Of a stretch of 64,000 nucleotides of DNA, positions 46,131 through 56,357 are shown one piece after another (position 1 is the stretch's first letter; every line of letters begins with the position of its first letter). The position numbers and the translations under genes are program-made. Source of the DNA: Phanerochaete sordida (lineage: Eukaryota; Basidiomycota; Agaricomycetes; Polyporales; Phanerochaetaceae); the NCBI GenBank assembly GCA_019973155.2, contig BPQB01000021.1:1-64000 (forward strand). Direction: 5' to 3'. The notes beneath the pieces were generated by a model. That model searched no databases, had not been told where the DNA came from, and saw only the letters and a program-made list of their open reading frames with translations.

Positions 46131-47637
46131 ATGCGCTTCCCGGTCCTTGGCCGCCTCCGCAGCCACGAGTACATCGCCATAGTCCTTGGCTTCTTCTTCA
46201 TCGTCTTCGAGACTTGTCTCACCTCTGTTATCTCTATCCTTCCCAAGGCCGTCATTCAATGGTTCTACGATCGCTCGCGCTTCATATTCCACCTCGTTGT
46301 CGGGCCGCCCAAGCCTAGGACGGAGGAGGAACGCCTCTCGGATCGCATCCGCCGGGCACGCGACTTCGAGCACCTCTGCCGCATTTTTGGATACGCTTTC
46401 GAGGAGCATGTCATCATGACGAAGGACGGCTACCTCCTGGGCCTGCATCGCATCTGCTTGAGGCAAGGCGAGCAGTGTCGCAGGATGGGTATCTCGACTG
46501 GGAAACCGGTTGTGTATCTTCATCACGGCCTCCTCATGAACTCCGAGGTTTGGGTTTGCCTGACGGAACCCAACCGATCCTTGCCCTTCGTTCTCGTTGA
46601 GCTGGGCTTCGACGTCTGGCTGGGCAATAACCGTGGCAACAAGTACTCCAAGAAGTCGATCCACCACGACCCAAACTCCACCAAGTTCTGGAATTACAGC
46701 ATGGATGACTTCGCATGGCACGATATCCCAGACTCGATCGAACACATCCTCAGCGTGACGAAGGAGGAGAGTTTGAGTTACATCGGCTTCAGTCAAGGCA
46801 GCGCACAGGCGTTCGCGGCACTCAGCATTCATCCTCAGCTGAATGAACGGGTCAATGTGTTCATAGCACTAGCTCCCGCGATGAGCCCTGCAGGCTTGGC
46901 TGCGCCGATCGTCGATGGCCTCGTGAAAGCTTCGTGAGTACCGTAACATCCGCTATGAACTTCGCGACGGTATGCTGAGCTGCTCGATCACTAGCCCAAC
47001 CCTGCTGTTCCTCATATTCGGACGCAAGGCGATTCTCTCGTCCGCCCACGGCTGGCAGTCCATCCTCTACCCACCCCTCTTTTCCTCCGCCATTAACACC
47101 TCGCTGCGTTGGCTCTTCAACTGGCATAGCCACAACATCTCCAATACCCAGAAGCACGCCGCATACGCCCACCTCTATTCCTTTGCCTCCGTCAAGTCTG
47201 TTGTCCACTGGTTCCAGATCATGCGCAACGGCAAATTCCAGATGTACGACGATGACGTGCAGCAGCCTCTGTCACTTACACGTGGCTTGTCCGGCGTAAC
47301 CTCCTACGCTCCTGCGCGTTTCCCTACGCGCAACATCGTCACTCCTATCGTCCTCCTGTACGGTGACTGCGACTCGCTCGTCGACATCAACGTCATGCTT
47401 CGCGAGCTGCCTTCCCACACGCTGGCCGTCCCTCTCCCCGGCTACGAACATCTCGACATCCTCTGGGGACAGAACGTCGACGAGGATGTCATCCCTCACG
47501 TCATTTCTGCTCTGCGCAGCCACTGCATACGCCCCGATAGGATGGAGAGGGATGTGAAGATGGCCATGGCTAACGGACTGACGATCATCGTTGATCCGTC
47601 TGGCTACACGACGCCAGCGGACTCGTTGACGGAGTAG
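46131..47637 (+). CDS. Sterol-ester/acid lipase (TGL1/YEH1/LIPA family)
   Basis: An alpha/beta-hydrolase lipase of the acid lipase/steryl ester hydrolase family, about 480 residues, membrane-associated and likely on lipid droplets or ER. An N-terminal hydrophobic segment (IAIVLGFFFIVFETCLTSVI) would anchor it. The lid/cap part RIFGYAFEEHVIMTKDGYLL is followed by VVYLHHGLLMNSEVWV (HG oxyanion motif), FDVWLGNNRGNKYSKKSI, FWNYSMDDFAWHDIPDSIEH and the nucleophile elbow SYIGFSQGSAQAFAAL (Ser in GFSQG). After the intron (46,934-46,994) come the catalytic Asp in LLYGDCDSLVD and His in PGYEHLDILWGQ. These are the usual triad positions. It ends TTPADSLTE with TAG at 47635-47637. Known relatives hydrolyse steryl esters or triacylglycerols; which one is not visible from sequence. 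Confidence 0.93.
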
Positions 47638-48769
47638 TGACTTTGTGGTACCCTCACGACCATACATGCACACTCTACTCAGAGCACGAGACTGTTTACG
47701 GTACGACTGTATCATCCTAAATAATTGTAATACGACCATCCTGTTCTTTTAGCCGTTGATGCCTCTCCTAGCCTCGCCTCTCGACACCGACAATCTCGCT
47801 CTAAGCTATGCAAAGGGGTGGTGTCAATAGAGTTGGTAGGTTTTGGTTCCTTACACGCTAAAAGCGACGCGCGCGGCCAACACAGCTCTGGCTGTTCTTC
47901 ATTCCGACACCGACGGACCAGAGTGCGTGGAATATTCCCTGTGGTGCGTTGCCTGTGTCTTCTTCCAACGGCCGAAAGCTCATTCGTGATCGCTTGCAGG
48001 GTCCTTGCACATGCAAGATCATGACTGGTTTCACGACTTGTCGCGCGCCGCACTAGAGGGTTACCTCCAATGGAGAAAAAGTGACGTACGAATCTAGGGC
48101 TCCGATTTTGACAGGATTTGTCAACGCTGACGGGCTTGTGACAAGGGCCATTCTTAGCGAATGTCATTCCGAACAGCGGTAACCTCCACGAGCGAACCAG
48201 AGGCGTTGCGGCTGTAACCATGCCAAGTATTCACTAGTTTACTCGTGAGCACGACAAGGGCTGCCTTCTGCAGGTAAGTGTCGCACGCCACGAAATTTGA
48301 ACCCTGCTCGCTTCTTCCATGCTACGTCTAAGCATATCATGACCAGTTGCAAAACTTACAGCGCGCGCAAAGCTTCTGCTGCTGATTCTCACTTCTGAAA
48401 CGCAATCATCAGTGCTTCACACTCTAACAGGAAAATCTTCTGCAAAGTTGCAGTGGGAGACGAGTAATATTGCGGGCAAGTCAGCATACGATCTCCGTGC
48501 AGGTATCCGCCTCCTACTCGGGCTCCGGCCTCTCGATTCTGGTCTTCGAACGCTCTAGGAAGCACGGAGTCACGCCCAGGAAATTTCCTTTGACAGGAAC
48601 GCCGGAGTCGGTATCTCACTTTCACTCGTCACTACAAGCCCTACGGTCTGGTTCTCATTGCAATGCTTGCATGACGAACGTACCCCTGGTATAAATACCA
48701 CTCCAAGTTTGCAGATGCTGTTCGCCAGCCCATCGAGCGACTCCTCCAGTCCTTGGAAGAACCTCGACC
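47638..48769. other. Intergenic, 1.1 kb, with promoter of the TmpA-like gene
   Basis: AT-richer space between two plus-strand genes. Apart from the TATA element at 48690 I see no motif and no coding frame worth calling. Confidence 0.45.
48690..48697 (+). promoter_or_regulatory. TATA box of the TmpA-like gene
   Basis: TATAAATA, 73 nt upstream of the lower bound of the gene at 48770. It is the best TATA match in the window and points to a regulated, possibly highly expressed gene. Confidence 0.6.
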
Positions 48770-50656
48770 ATGTCTGCGACTTCAGGCTACGTCTCGCCCA
48801 CCGGCGTCGTCTTCTCCACTGCCGTTGTCCCGGAGAACGAGAAGCCGACCGAGAAAGTCGAGAAGAACGAGGTCACTGCCTCCGTGAACGCGGTCGACAG
48901 CGCAGAGAGCTCTCGCGCGCCGTCGATCCGCGACGCAGAGAAGGGCGAACGCACACTTGCGGACCAAGACAGAGCCCTCGCGAAGTACTTGGTGCCTACG
49001 CTCGAGAAAGGCCGCAAGAATGCGCTCCTCAAGAAGCCCACCCCGTGGACTCGCTTCCGGGTTTGGTTCAATCCTTACCGCATGGTAAGCACGCTCTACT
49101 TCTGGAGACCCAGTTTCTAAGACATAATGTGCTGTAGATGTTCGTGATCACCTTCACCCTGAACATGGTCGCCATCATCGTCTCCTGCGTTCACTACAAC
49201 TACTGGGTGTACGCCGAGCGCAACGCGGCTGCTCTGGCCCTCGGTAACCTTACGGCCGCCGTCGCATGCCGCAACGAGTTCTTCCTCCGGTACTTCGTCT
49301 ACTGGCCCCTCGTCAAGCTGTTCCAGAAGGTAACGTGCCCCCCTCCCTCCACACACGCTATCACTGACGCTTTCCCTTGCAGTGGCCTCCGCTCTGGTAC
49401 CGGATCTTCCTCACAGCCTTCGTCCAGCACATCGGCGGTATTCACTCTGGCACGGCAGCCAGTGCAGTTGGGTGGCTGTTCTTCTTGATCATCCGGACTT
49501 TCCAGCGCCACCACATCAACCACACTCCGGCCGTCGTCCTCGCGTGGGGTGTTATCACGCTGACCGTCGTCAACGTCACCATGTTTGCTGCGACGCCCTG
49601 GATCCGCGCGCACCATCACAAGTGGGCTCACTCCCTTACCCAGAGTGAAGGCGATGCTAATTGGACTTGCGCTGCACAGCTTCTTCGAGCAGCACCATCG
49701 CTTCGCTGGCTGGCTCGCCACGGTGTTCGTCTGGATTTACGTCTGCATCGACGACAGCTACAACACGACTACGGGCAAGTTCCACAGCAACGGCAACCAC
49801 TTGGCGCAGCGCCAGGAGTTCTGGTATGCCCTGTTCATCACCGTCCTGTAAGTCGCCACATCTCTTGGAAGCAGTGCTCCCTCTGACAGCGTACCCAGTA
49901 TCGGCATCCCTTGGCTCACCGTGCGCAAGGTCCCGGTCGAGATCACGACTCCCTCACCCCGTGTCGCCATTATCAAGTTCAACAAGGGCGTCCAGCAGGG
50001 TTTGCTCGGCCGTATCAGCCGCACGTCCATCTTCGAGTACCACGGTTTCGGTATCATCTCCGAGGGCGTCGCCAGCAAGACGCACTACATCATCGCAGGT
50101 GTGCAGGGCGACTGGACGCGCGGGCTCGTCGCCGACCCGCCGAAGCACCTGTACACGCGTGAGATGAAGGTCCGTCGCTTCTATCCCCGCCGTGCGCGCT
50201 GCCGCTGACGAGGCTCGCGCACAGTTCGCCGGTCTCCCCTACCTGTGCCACTTGTACCGCCGCGGCATCGCCATCTGCACGGGCTCAGGTATCGGCGCGG
50301 TGCTCTCGACGTGCGCGCAGCTCGACAACTGGTTCCTGATCTGGATCGGCTCCGACATGGAGAAGACGTTCGGGCCCGTCCTGTTCGACATGATCCACCG
50401 CACTATCCCCAAGGAGCGCTACATCCTGTTCGACACCAAGCTCGCCGGCCGCCGCCCGGACACGATGAAGATGCTCAAGGATATCTACGTCGCGTTCAAG
50501 GCCGAGGGTAAGCACCCCTTGCTGTGCCGTGAAGCACTGCAGCTAATCCTACCCGCAGTTGTCATCATCACCTCCAACCCATCGGGTAACGCGGAGCTCA
50601 TGCAGGGTTGCAAGGAGCACGGGATGCACTCCTTCGGCCCTCTCTGGGATTCATAG
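48770..50656 (+). CDS. TmpA-like integral membrane protein with ferredoxin-reductase-like tail
   Basis: A multi-pass membrane protein of about 515 residues, similar to Aspergillus TmpA and to the C-terminal membrane part of basidiomycete adenylate-forming reductases. A polar N-terminus (MSATSGYVSPTGVVFSTAVV) precedes helices in MFVITFTLNMVAIIVSCVHY, ALALGNLTAAVACRNEFFL, PPLWYRIFLTAFVQHIGGIH, AVGWLFFLIIRTFQRHHIN, AVVLAWGVITLTVVNVTMF and FFEQHHRFAGWLATVFVWIY. Paired His (HIGGIH, HHHN, EQHHRF) could bind haem. The soluble tail has VAIIKFNKGVQQGLLGRISR, FEYHGFGIISEG, VQGDWTRGL, and a nucleotide-fold segment GIAICTGSGIGAVLSTCAQL and FLIWIGSD, like NAD(P)H-binding reductases. It ends MHSFGPLWDS. 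Introns at about 49,084-49,137, 49,330-49,381, 49,610-49,679, 49,848-49,899, 50,170-50,222 and 50,507-50,558. TmpA is linked to conidiation signalling in Aspergillus; a redox role is inferred. Confidence 0.88.
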
Positions 50657-51070
50657 ATTGCTTTCACAGTACGACGGGCTGCCAAAAGTAGCATCGTCAA
50701 CATCGCTAGGCATTCACGGCCTTTCCTGGGTACCCCCCGCATTACACCACCCTCCCTTACCTCCACAACCTTTCTTCGCCTCTTCACGACCTTGACCCAC
50801 CTTAGATCGACTGCCCTAGATCACGCATACATGTACGTTATATCGCTTTACGTAGTAGAGCATGGCAATATCTAGCCTTCTACAAGTTCCCTTCTTTAAC
50901 AAGTATTATTTCCGGAAAACATGATCTACAACATTAACATGCCACGACATAATCTAGCAAGAGAACAACAGTGCGTGTCCACAGAGCATACTTAAATACA
51001 TCCAGATAGAGCGAGAACAGACATAGAGGTGTGGTGCGTATCACTATGGCACGAGGGGCGCGATGAACAC
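50657..51070. other. Intergenic, convergent 3' regions
   Basis: Tail-to-tail space between the TmpA-like gene and the monoacylglycerol lipase gene, AT-rich after 50,830. Nothing is seen in it. Confidence 0.5.
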
Positions 51071-52307
51071 TCAAAGCTTTGCCTCTGCCGGCGTGCCAGG
51101 GGCCGACGGCGACTTGGCGGGCAAGTGCGTCTCGATCCACGATATGCACTCGTTGACGAGGCGGTCAGGTATGCCGTCGGGCTCCTGCACGAGCTCATGA
51201 TAGCCACCCTGTAGGTAGCGTGAGCGCACGTTCAAAGTAAGGGATGCTCGACCCAAAGGTATATGCTGACCTCGTAGAGCGAGATCTTCTTGTCGAGAGC
51301 AGGGACCTTCTCAAAGAACTGCTTGGACGCGTCGCAGCTGGTCACCTAGCAGAGATGTCGTCAGCAGAGTGGTCGTGTGCCAGAAAAGGCCTGGGCCTTG
51401 CCTGGTCTGCGGTGCCGTGGACGATGAGCAGCGGAAGGTCCTTCGGCCACTTTGCATAATCGTCGGTCAGAAGCTTCTCTCCCTAGTGATAGCAATAGTG
51501 AATTAATTGTCACCGCTTTGCGATGTGCTGTACATACACCTGTGAGCATGTCGTCCAAAGCCCGCAGGCTACCCGTCTTCTTGATCAAAGGGTCCTTCGC
51601 GTATGCGTCCCTGGACGCCTGGTTCCGCGTAATGTTCTACGTCACTGGTTAGCTTGGCTGCAGTCCGACTCGCACGGAGGACCGCACCTCGATGCCCACA
51701 TCGGCGGGGATGAGCTGCCACGGGCGGAGCAGCGCGAGCTTCGAGCCAGCCCAGCGCACGATCCGCGGCTTCGGGTGCGTGAGCGTGATGCAGGGGCTGC
51801 TCGCGATGACCGCTTTGAAGAGGCGTGTGCCCTCGGGGCTCGGCGGCGCGCTGCTGCGGGTGAAGTATGTGAGCACCGCGGCGCCGCCCTGCGGGGGGCG
51901 CCGTGCGCGTGAGCACCGCGTGCGGGGACAGAGTGTGCGGTGCGTACCGCAGAGTGGCCCATGAGATAGAGCGGTGTGCCGGGGTACGTCTGCGCGAGGT
52001 GGTGCCCGAAGAACTCGATGTCGCGCAGCTGCGCGTCCCAGCTCGTCTTGCTGTACGCCATGTCGCGGCTCTTGTGCTCCGTGTCGAGCGCGGTGCGCCC
52101 GTACCCGCGAACGTCGAACGCGAAGAGCGTGATGTGCCGCGCGGGGTACTGGACGTGGGCGTGCTCGTAGCGGCCGACGTGCTCGGCGAAGCCGTGCATG
52201 AAGAGCACGACGGCCTTCGGGAACGTCGCGGCGTACGTCCGCGTGTAGAACTGCGTGCCGTCGTACCCAGGCAGCCACTCCTCGACGAACTCGTGCATGG
52301 AGGTCAT
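51071..52307 (-). CDS. Monoacylglycerol lipase (YJU3/MGLL-like, serine hydrolase S33)
   Basis: An alpha/beta-hydrolase that cleaves monoacylglycerols to glycerol and fatty acid, about 310 residues. The start MTSMHEFVEEWLPGYDGTQF is followed by YTRTYAATFPKAVVLFMHGF, FAEHVGRYEHAHVQY, FAFDVRGYGRTALDTEHKSR, and the nucleophile elbow YLMGHSAGGAAVL (Ser in GHSAG, rebuilt over an intron). Then come SPCITLTHPKPRIVRWAGSK and QLIPADVGIE; in the last exons the catalytic Asp is in LLIVHGTADQ and the His in GGYHELVQEP, both as in yeast Yju3. It ends SAPGTPAEAKL. At least five introns of usual size. Likely on lipid droplets or membranes. The preceding TmpA-like gene converges on it, and the upstream lectin gene follows in the same direction with a 399-nt gap. 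Confidence 0.9.
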
Positions 52308-52706
52308 TGTTCAAGCCGTGGATAGAGCGGACCAGGGAGGAGGTTCAGGTTCAGGGCGAAGGCAAGAGGCAAGAGGCGCATTCAGGGGAGGCCGCAGCGG
52401 TCGCACCTCTGTATGGTGGCCGACATGTTCGGTTAGCCGAGCATGCCCATGATTTCCCAAATGCACCTGCATCGCGGCATAGTATCATGCCTCTGCAGAG
52501 CCCTTCAGCGATAAGACGTTCGCACGAGACTCAGAGAACGTTGGCAGGAAGCAAGCAGCCCAAGCAAAGGCAGCTCGAAATCCCAGGCCCCCACGGCAGC
52601 GTCATCCACAAGCGCGCTTCACCATCGCACGGAATCCTCGGAACCCGATACGCAGAGAGGAAGAGAGCAACTAGCAGCAAAACCCAGTAAATACAACGGA
52701 AATACG
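52308..52706. other. Intergenic: lipase promoter / 3' side of lectin gene
   Basis: 399 nt between two minus-strand genes. No TATA element or other motif stands out. Confidence 0.45.
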
Positions 52707-54190
52707 CTAAAATCTTTTGCTGTCGTAGAACGGGTTGCCCAGCGCAGGCCCGCTGCGGCCGATCCCTGCGCCAAAGCCCTTGCCGCCGGCCTGCCGGAGC
52801 GTGTACGTCTTGTAGGCGTACAGCACGCCCGCGACGACGCCGACGAAGAGCACGAACTTGACGAACTTCGACAGGAAGGACGACTCGGAGTCCGTCGGGC
52901 GGTTGTTCCGGAACTGGTCGCGCGGCGCGTCGGGGCTCGAGAGCAGCGCAGAGTACGTGGTGATGGCAATCACGTCGTGGTTGTCCGAGACGTCGCCGGT
53001 CATGGCGGAGATGCCGATGAAGGGCGCTGTTGGCAGAGAAATGCCGTGCACGGTGAAGCACTCTGTCCAGTCATCCCCTGCGAAGGCGTGAGACGAATGC
53101 AGCGGGTTTGGAGCTACCTGTCCACTCACAGGCCTTGTACTGCATCGCGACGTTCAAATACGTGTCCTTGATGTACGTGACCTTAATCTTCGTGGCAACG
53201 TTCGTCTTGCGGTAGTTGGCAGAGCAAGCACCGATCTTATTCGCCTCGCCGTCGTTGGCCTGGTCGTATTTCGTCTTGCCATCGCCGAGCATGCCGACGA
53301 CGCGAGGGAAGGAGTATGTGTGTCGTGAGTTGGCGTAGGTGTCCAGGAAGAGGCCCAGTCCTTCGAACTGATCTGAAGCAACATGAGATTGCAGGCGACG
53401 CTAAGGCCACCGCTGTACTCACCAACGCTACCAAACACCGGCCCTGGTTGCGCACGCGCTGTGGTCAACCAAAATGCCATACCGTCGCCATAGAGGTGTC
53501 CTGACTCTCCGGAAATCTGACATTGTGTGTTCAATTATGGTCGGCTGGTCATGCGACAGTCGAGACACACCTTGAATTCTATTTCTAGAACCCAGTTCGC
53601 AGCAGTGAGTGGTAGCCGTGACCACAACCATCCCTAACATGCTTTGAGTTCGTTATGAAGCTGCGGACGGGTAAGACGCACCATTTGTGATGGCCGGTTT
53701 CTTGTGAGGCGGATGTGCTTGTTGGTGTTCTACGAGGCTGTGAGTACCAGTGAGCAGGGAATAGCGAGCATACGCACGATAATCGAGTCTGCTCCAAAAT
53801 CCCACCATCTAGAGAGGCAGATGTCAGGCTAGAGGGACGGTAGCATGAGAGGTTACACACCGGTTTTGCAGATCCTGGTCAATGTACGGTGCATATATCG
53901 AGTGTGTACGCAGTGCGACGGTCTATCAATACGAACAACGGTCAGTTTCTGCACTCCGAACGCGATGATAACCTGTAGGCGGATGCTTGAGCCTCGGGAG
54001 GTGTCACGTCAATGTTCCGCCGCGTCTCGCAACGCCAGCACCTCCCCCGCCCTCGCGCACCCGCGCGCACCCGCCAGACAGCACTCACTCGCTCAATCGT
54101 CCGGTTCGCGATCTTGGCGTTGTCGTCGAGCGCGTGCGCGGGGAGCGGCAGCAGGCCGAGGGCCGCGAACAGCAGTGCGCCGAGGAGCAT
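52707..54190 (-). CDS. L-type (legume-like) lectin cargo receptor, ERGIC-53/VIP36/EMP47 family
   Basis: A type I membrane lectin that binds high-mannose glycoproteins and carries them between ER and Golgi. The signal peptide is MLLGALLFAALGLLPLPAHA. The lectin domain, rebuilt over about eight exons, reads TIERTVALRTHSIYAPYIDQ, LQNRWWDFGADSII, NTNKHIRLTRNRPSQMGWLW, LPLTAANWVLEIEFKISGES, GDGMAFWLTTARAQPGPVFG and DQFEGLGLFLDTYANSRHTY (Asp-Thr-Tyr-Ala-Asn of the calcium/sugar site), and ends GDVSDNHDVIAITTYSALL. Cys pairs are present (GACSANYRKT, KACEW, ECFTVHG). A single membrane helix (FVKFVLFVGVVAGVLYAY) precedes a short cytosolic tail ending PFYDSKRF; a C-terminal Lys-Arg-Phe matches ER-exit/return signals of this family. 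The first intron (about 54,087 to 53,924) and its acceptor were chosen to restore ERTVALRTHSIYAPYID; other choices are possible. It lies directly downstream of ERD2, same strand. Confidence 0.88.
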
Positions 54191-54567
54191 GGCTGGCGCG
54201 GGCGGGGTGGAAGGAGCGGCGGCGGTGGGAAACAGGGGAGGGGGCGGTACGCAATGTACACAGAAGGCGAAGGGCGATTAGTGAGGCGGCCGGCCGCAAG
54301 GGACGCAGCGGCTGCTCAGGGAGGTCGTGACGGTGCAGGTGAAGGATTGTATCCAGGCGCCAGCGCCGCCGCGGCGGTCGCGCTTTGTTTCTCGCGACAG
54401 CCGCAGCGGAAGACGGAGGCTTCTTCGGACTCGGACCTCTCTGGCACGCCGTAGAATAGGATAATACACTCAGGAGGCAGATTACGACTGGCATTGTTCG
54501 AGTGCGATACTAAATAAATGCGCAACCGGTCGCAAACACCAGTATTATGTTGACTACGTGTAACTAT
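54191..54567. other. Intergenic: lectin promoter / 3' side of ERD2
   Basis: 377 nt between two minus-strand secretory-pathway genes. No motif stands out. Confidence 0.45.
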
Positions 54568-55456
54568 TTATGCTGGCAATTCGAACTTCTGCCCTTGCAA
54601 TACCCTGGATGTTTTCGGAAGAAAAGGGAGTAACGGGACGATGAGCAAAAGTCACGCGTGGTAAAGGTGGTAGGTGGACGCACTTAGTGAAGTAGACGTA
54701 GAAGAAGTCCACATACAGCCCGGTCTGCACAAGACCTGCGGTGACGGCAATTGGATCAACAACACCTTCCGAGAAGTACCTGTCAGCAGGACGGGCGGTC
54801 AGGGCATGGACACGTAGACGTAACGCTGCTGCGCACCTGTAGATCCAGTTTGGAATGTAGAGAGCTCTATACGCGCCCAGCGCAGCGAGGTAGTGTGTCG
54901 TGATTGTCTCGGCCTCGCCTGTCCGCTGGAGCATGAACAGCTGGGGGAGGATGGCGACGGCCTCGAGGAAGATGGAGAAGGACCAGAGGATCTCGGGGAC
55001 GGAGAACTTGTAGTTGAAGATGAGCGCGAGCAGCACACACGGCCCAGCGAGGTACTCCACGCGGAAGGTGTCGATGGACGGGTCGTGCGTCGGGCGGTAC
55101 TTGTACTTCATGAGGTACAGGATGTAGCAGCTGCTCGCGATGAAGAAGACCTTCATCGTGAAGTTGTACAGCGAGACCCATTCCCAGAAGAGGTCGAGGT
55201 AGCGCGTGACGAAGACGGCGACGTACAACGCCTGCGTCTTGAACGAGATGCCTGGGGCGTGCGCGGTCAGTCTGGCGGTGCAAAAAGCGGCACGGGCTGG
55301 GACGCACCTCTACATGACCGCGTCGTCTGAATTTTGTGCAGCAGGATGAATATTGAGGCCAGGTGGGACAGGTCCCCTGCAGGCACCGCGCGTCAGCTCG
55401 CTGGGGGCGGCAGGCTGGGGCAGGAGGGGCATACCGAACAGTCGAAAGAGGTTCAT
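54568..55456 (-). CDS. ERD2: ER lumen protein-retaining (K/HDEL) receptor
   Basis: A seven-helix Golgi receptor that returns HDEL/KDEL-tagged ER chaperones in COPI vesicles. A short first exon MNLFRLFG splices to DLSHLASIFILLHKIQTTRS, then CRGISFKTQALYVAVFVTRY with the family-typical SCRGISFKTQ. Further blocks are LDLFWEWVSLYNFTMKVFFI, SSCYILYLMKYKYRPTHDPS, DTFRVEYLAGPCVLLALIFN, ILWSFSIFLEAVAILPQLFM, LQRTGEAETITTHYLAALGA and YRALYIPNWIYR. Another exon gives YFSEGVVDPIAVTAGLVQTG and DFFYVYFTK; the last exon is tiny (VLQGQKFELPA, TAA at 54568-54570). The total of about 210 residues matches the family. All junctions keep frame with GT-AG ends. The divergent neighbour is the J-protein gene. Confidence 0.96.
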
Positions 55457-56357
55457 GGCAGCGAGGACGGTGGTCTGCGTTCGCTTGGTCCGTGGGCGGG
55501 GACGGTGGATGGATGGATACAGACAACCGACCAGGTCTGACCCGCCCAACTTCACGTCACCGACGTGTAACCCCGTGGGAACGACACATAGACGTGGGAA
55601 CTGGGGTTTACACCTATTTTCGGCGTCGCGTGCCTCGGCGCCCGCCCTCGTCACTGTCATCTCTCCCTCCACCGCCACTTCCCCGAGCGCGTCGTCGCCG
55701 CCCCATACAACGTAGAAGCATCCAGAGGCCAACGGTGAGCACTAGTTTCACGTTCTCTTGCATGCCGCGGGTGTCGCGCATATACGCACACCTGCGAGCA
55801 GCAATGATGTCCTAGTAAAAGGGTCGACCCCAAGCCGTGCCCGACGCCGCAGCCTCCCCGCGCCCCGAGCCGCCAGCGTCCGATACCCGACGCGCCAACG
55901 CTCGAGAGCACCGTGGCGCGCCTTAAGGCCGGACCGACAGCACCTCTCTACACACTGTGGCCCCATACATGGCTTGCGCGCCTGCAGCCCAACGGCGCGC
56001 ACGCAAAGGCGGGGCCCACAGCCTGCGCGCTCGCGAGAGCCGCAGACGTCCCATGCCAAGCCGGCGCGGAACGAGAGCACCCTCTCGCCGGCGGTCGCAG
56101 ACGTGGTCGATTTCTGAGGACGACACAGCACCCGCGTCTCGCGGGGCGCGCGCCCAAAGCATCTTGCGCTCGAGACCAACGTGCAGATGTGTGGTTGCGT
56201 GCGCACAGTGAGCAGGTACAGGGCGCGTGGTGCGGCTGTACAGTGCGGAGGCGCACGCTTGGGGGCATGAGATCGTCGTTGGGCCTCGAGCCCACTGAGC
56301 TTCCCCTTGCATCTCTGCTTGTGATACAGGCACTGACGGCCATTTCCCACTAGACGC
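55457..56357. other. Divergent promoter region between ERD2 and the J-protein gene
   Basis: 901 nt between outward-reading genes, GC-rich with many overlapping open frames on both strands, none with a motif. It must hold both promoters. I see no clear TATA element. Confidence 0.45.
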
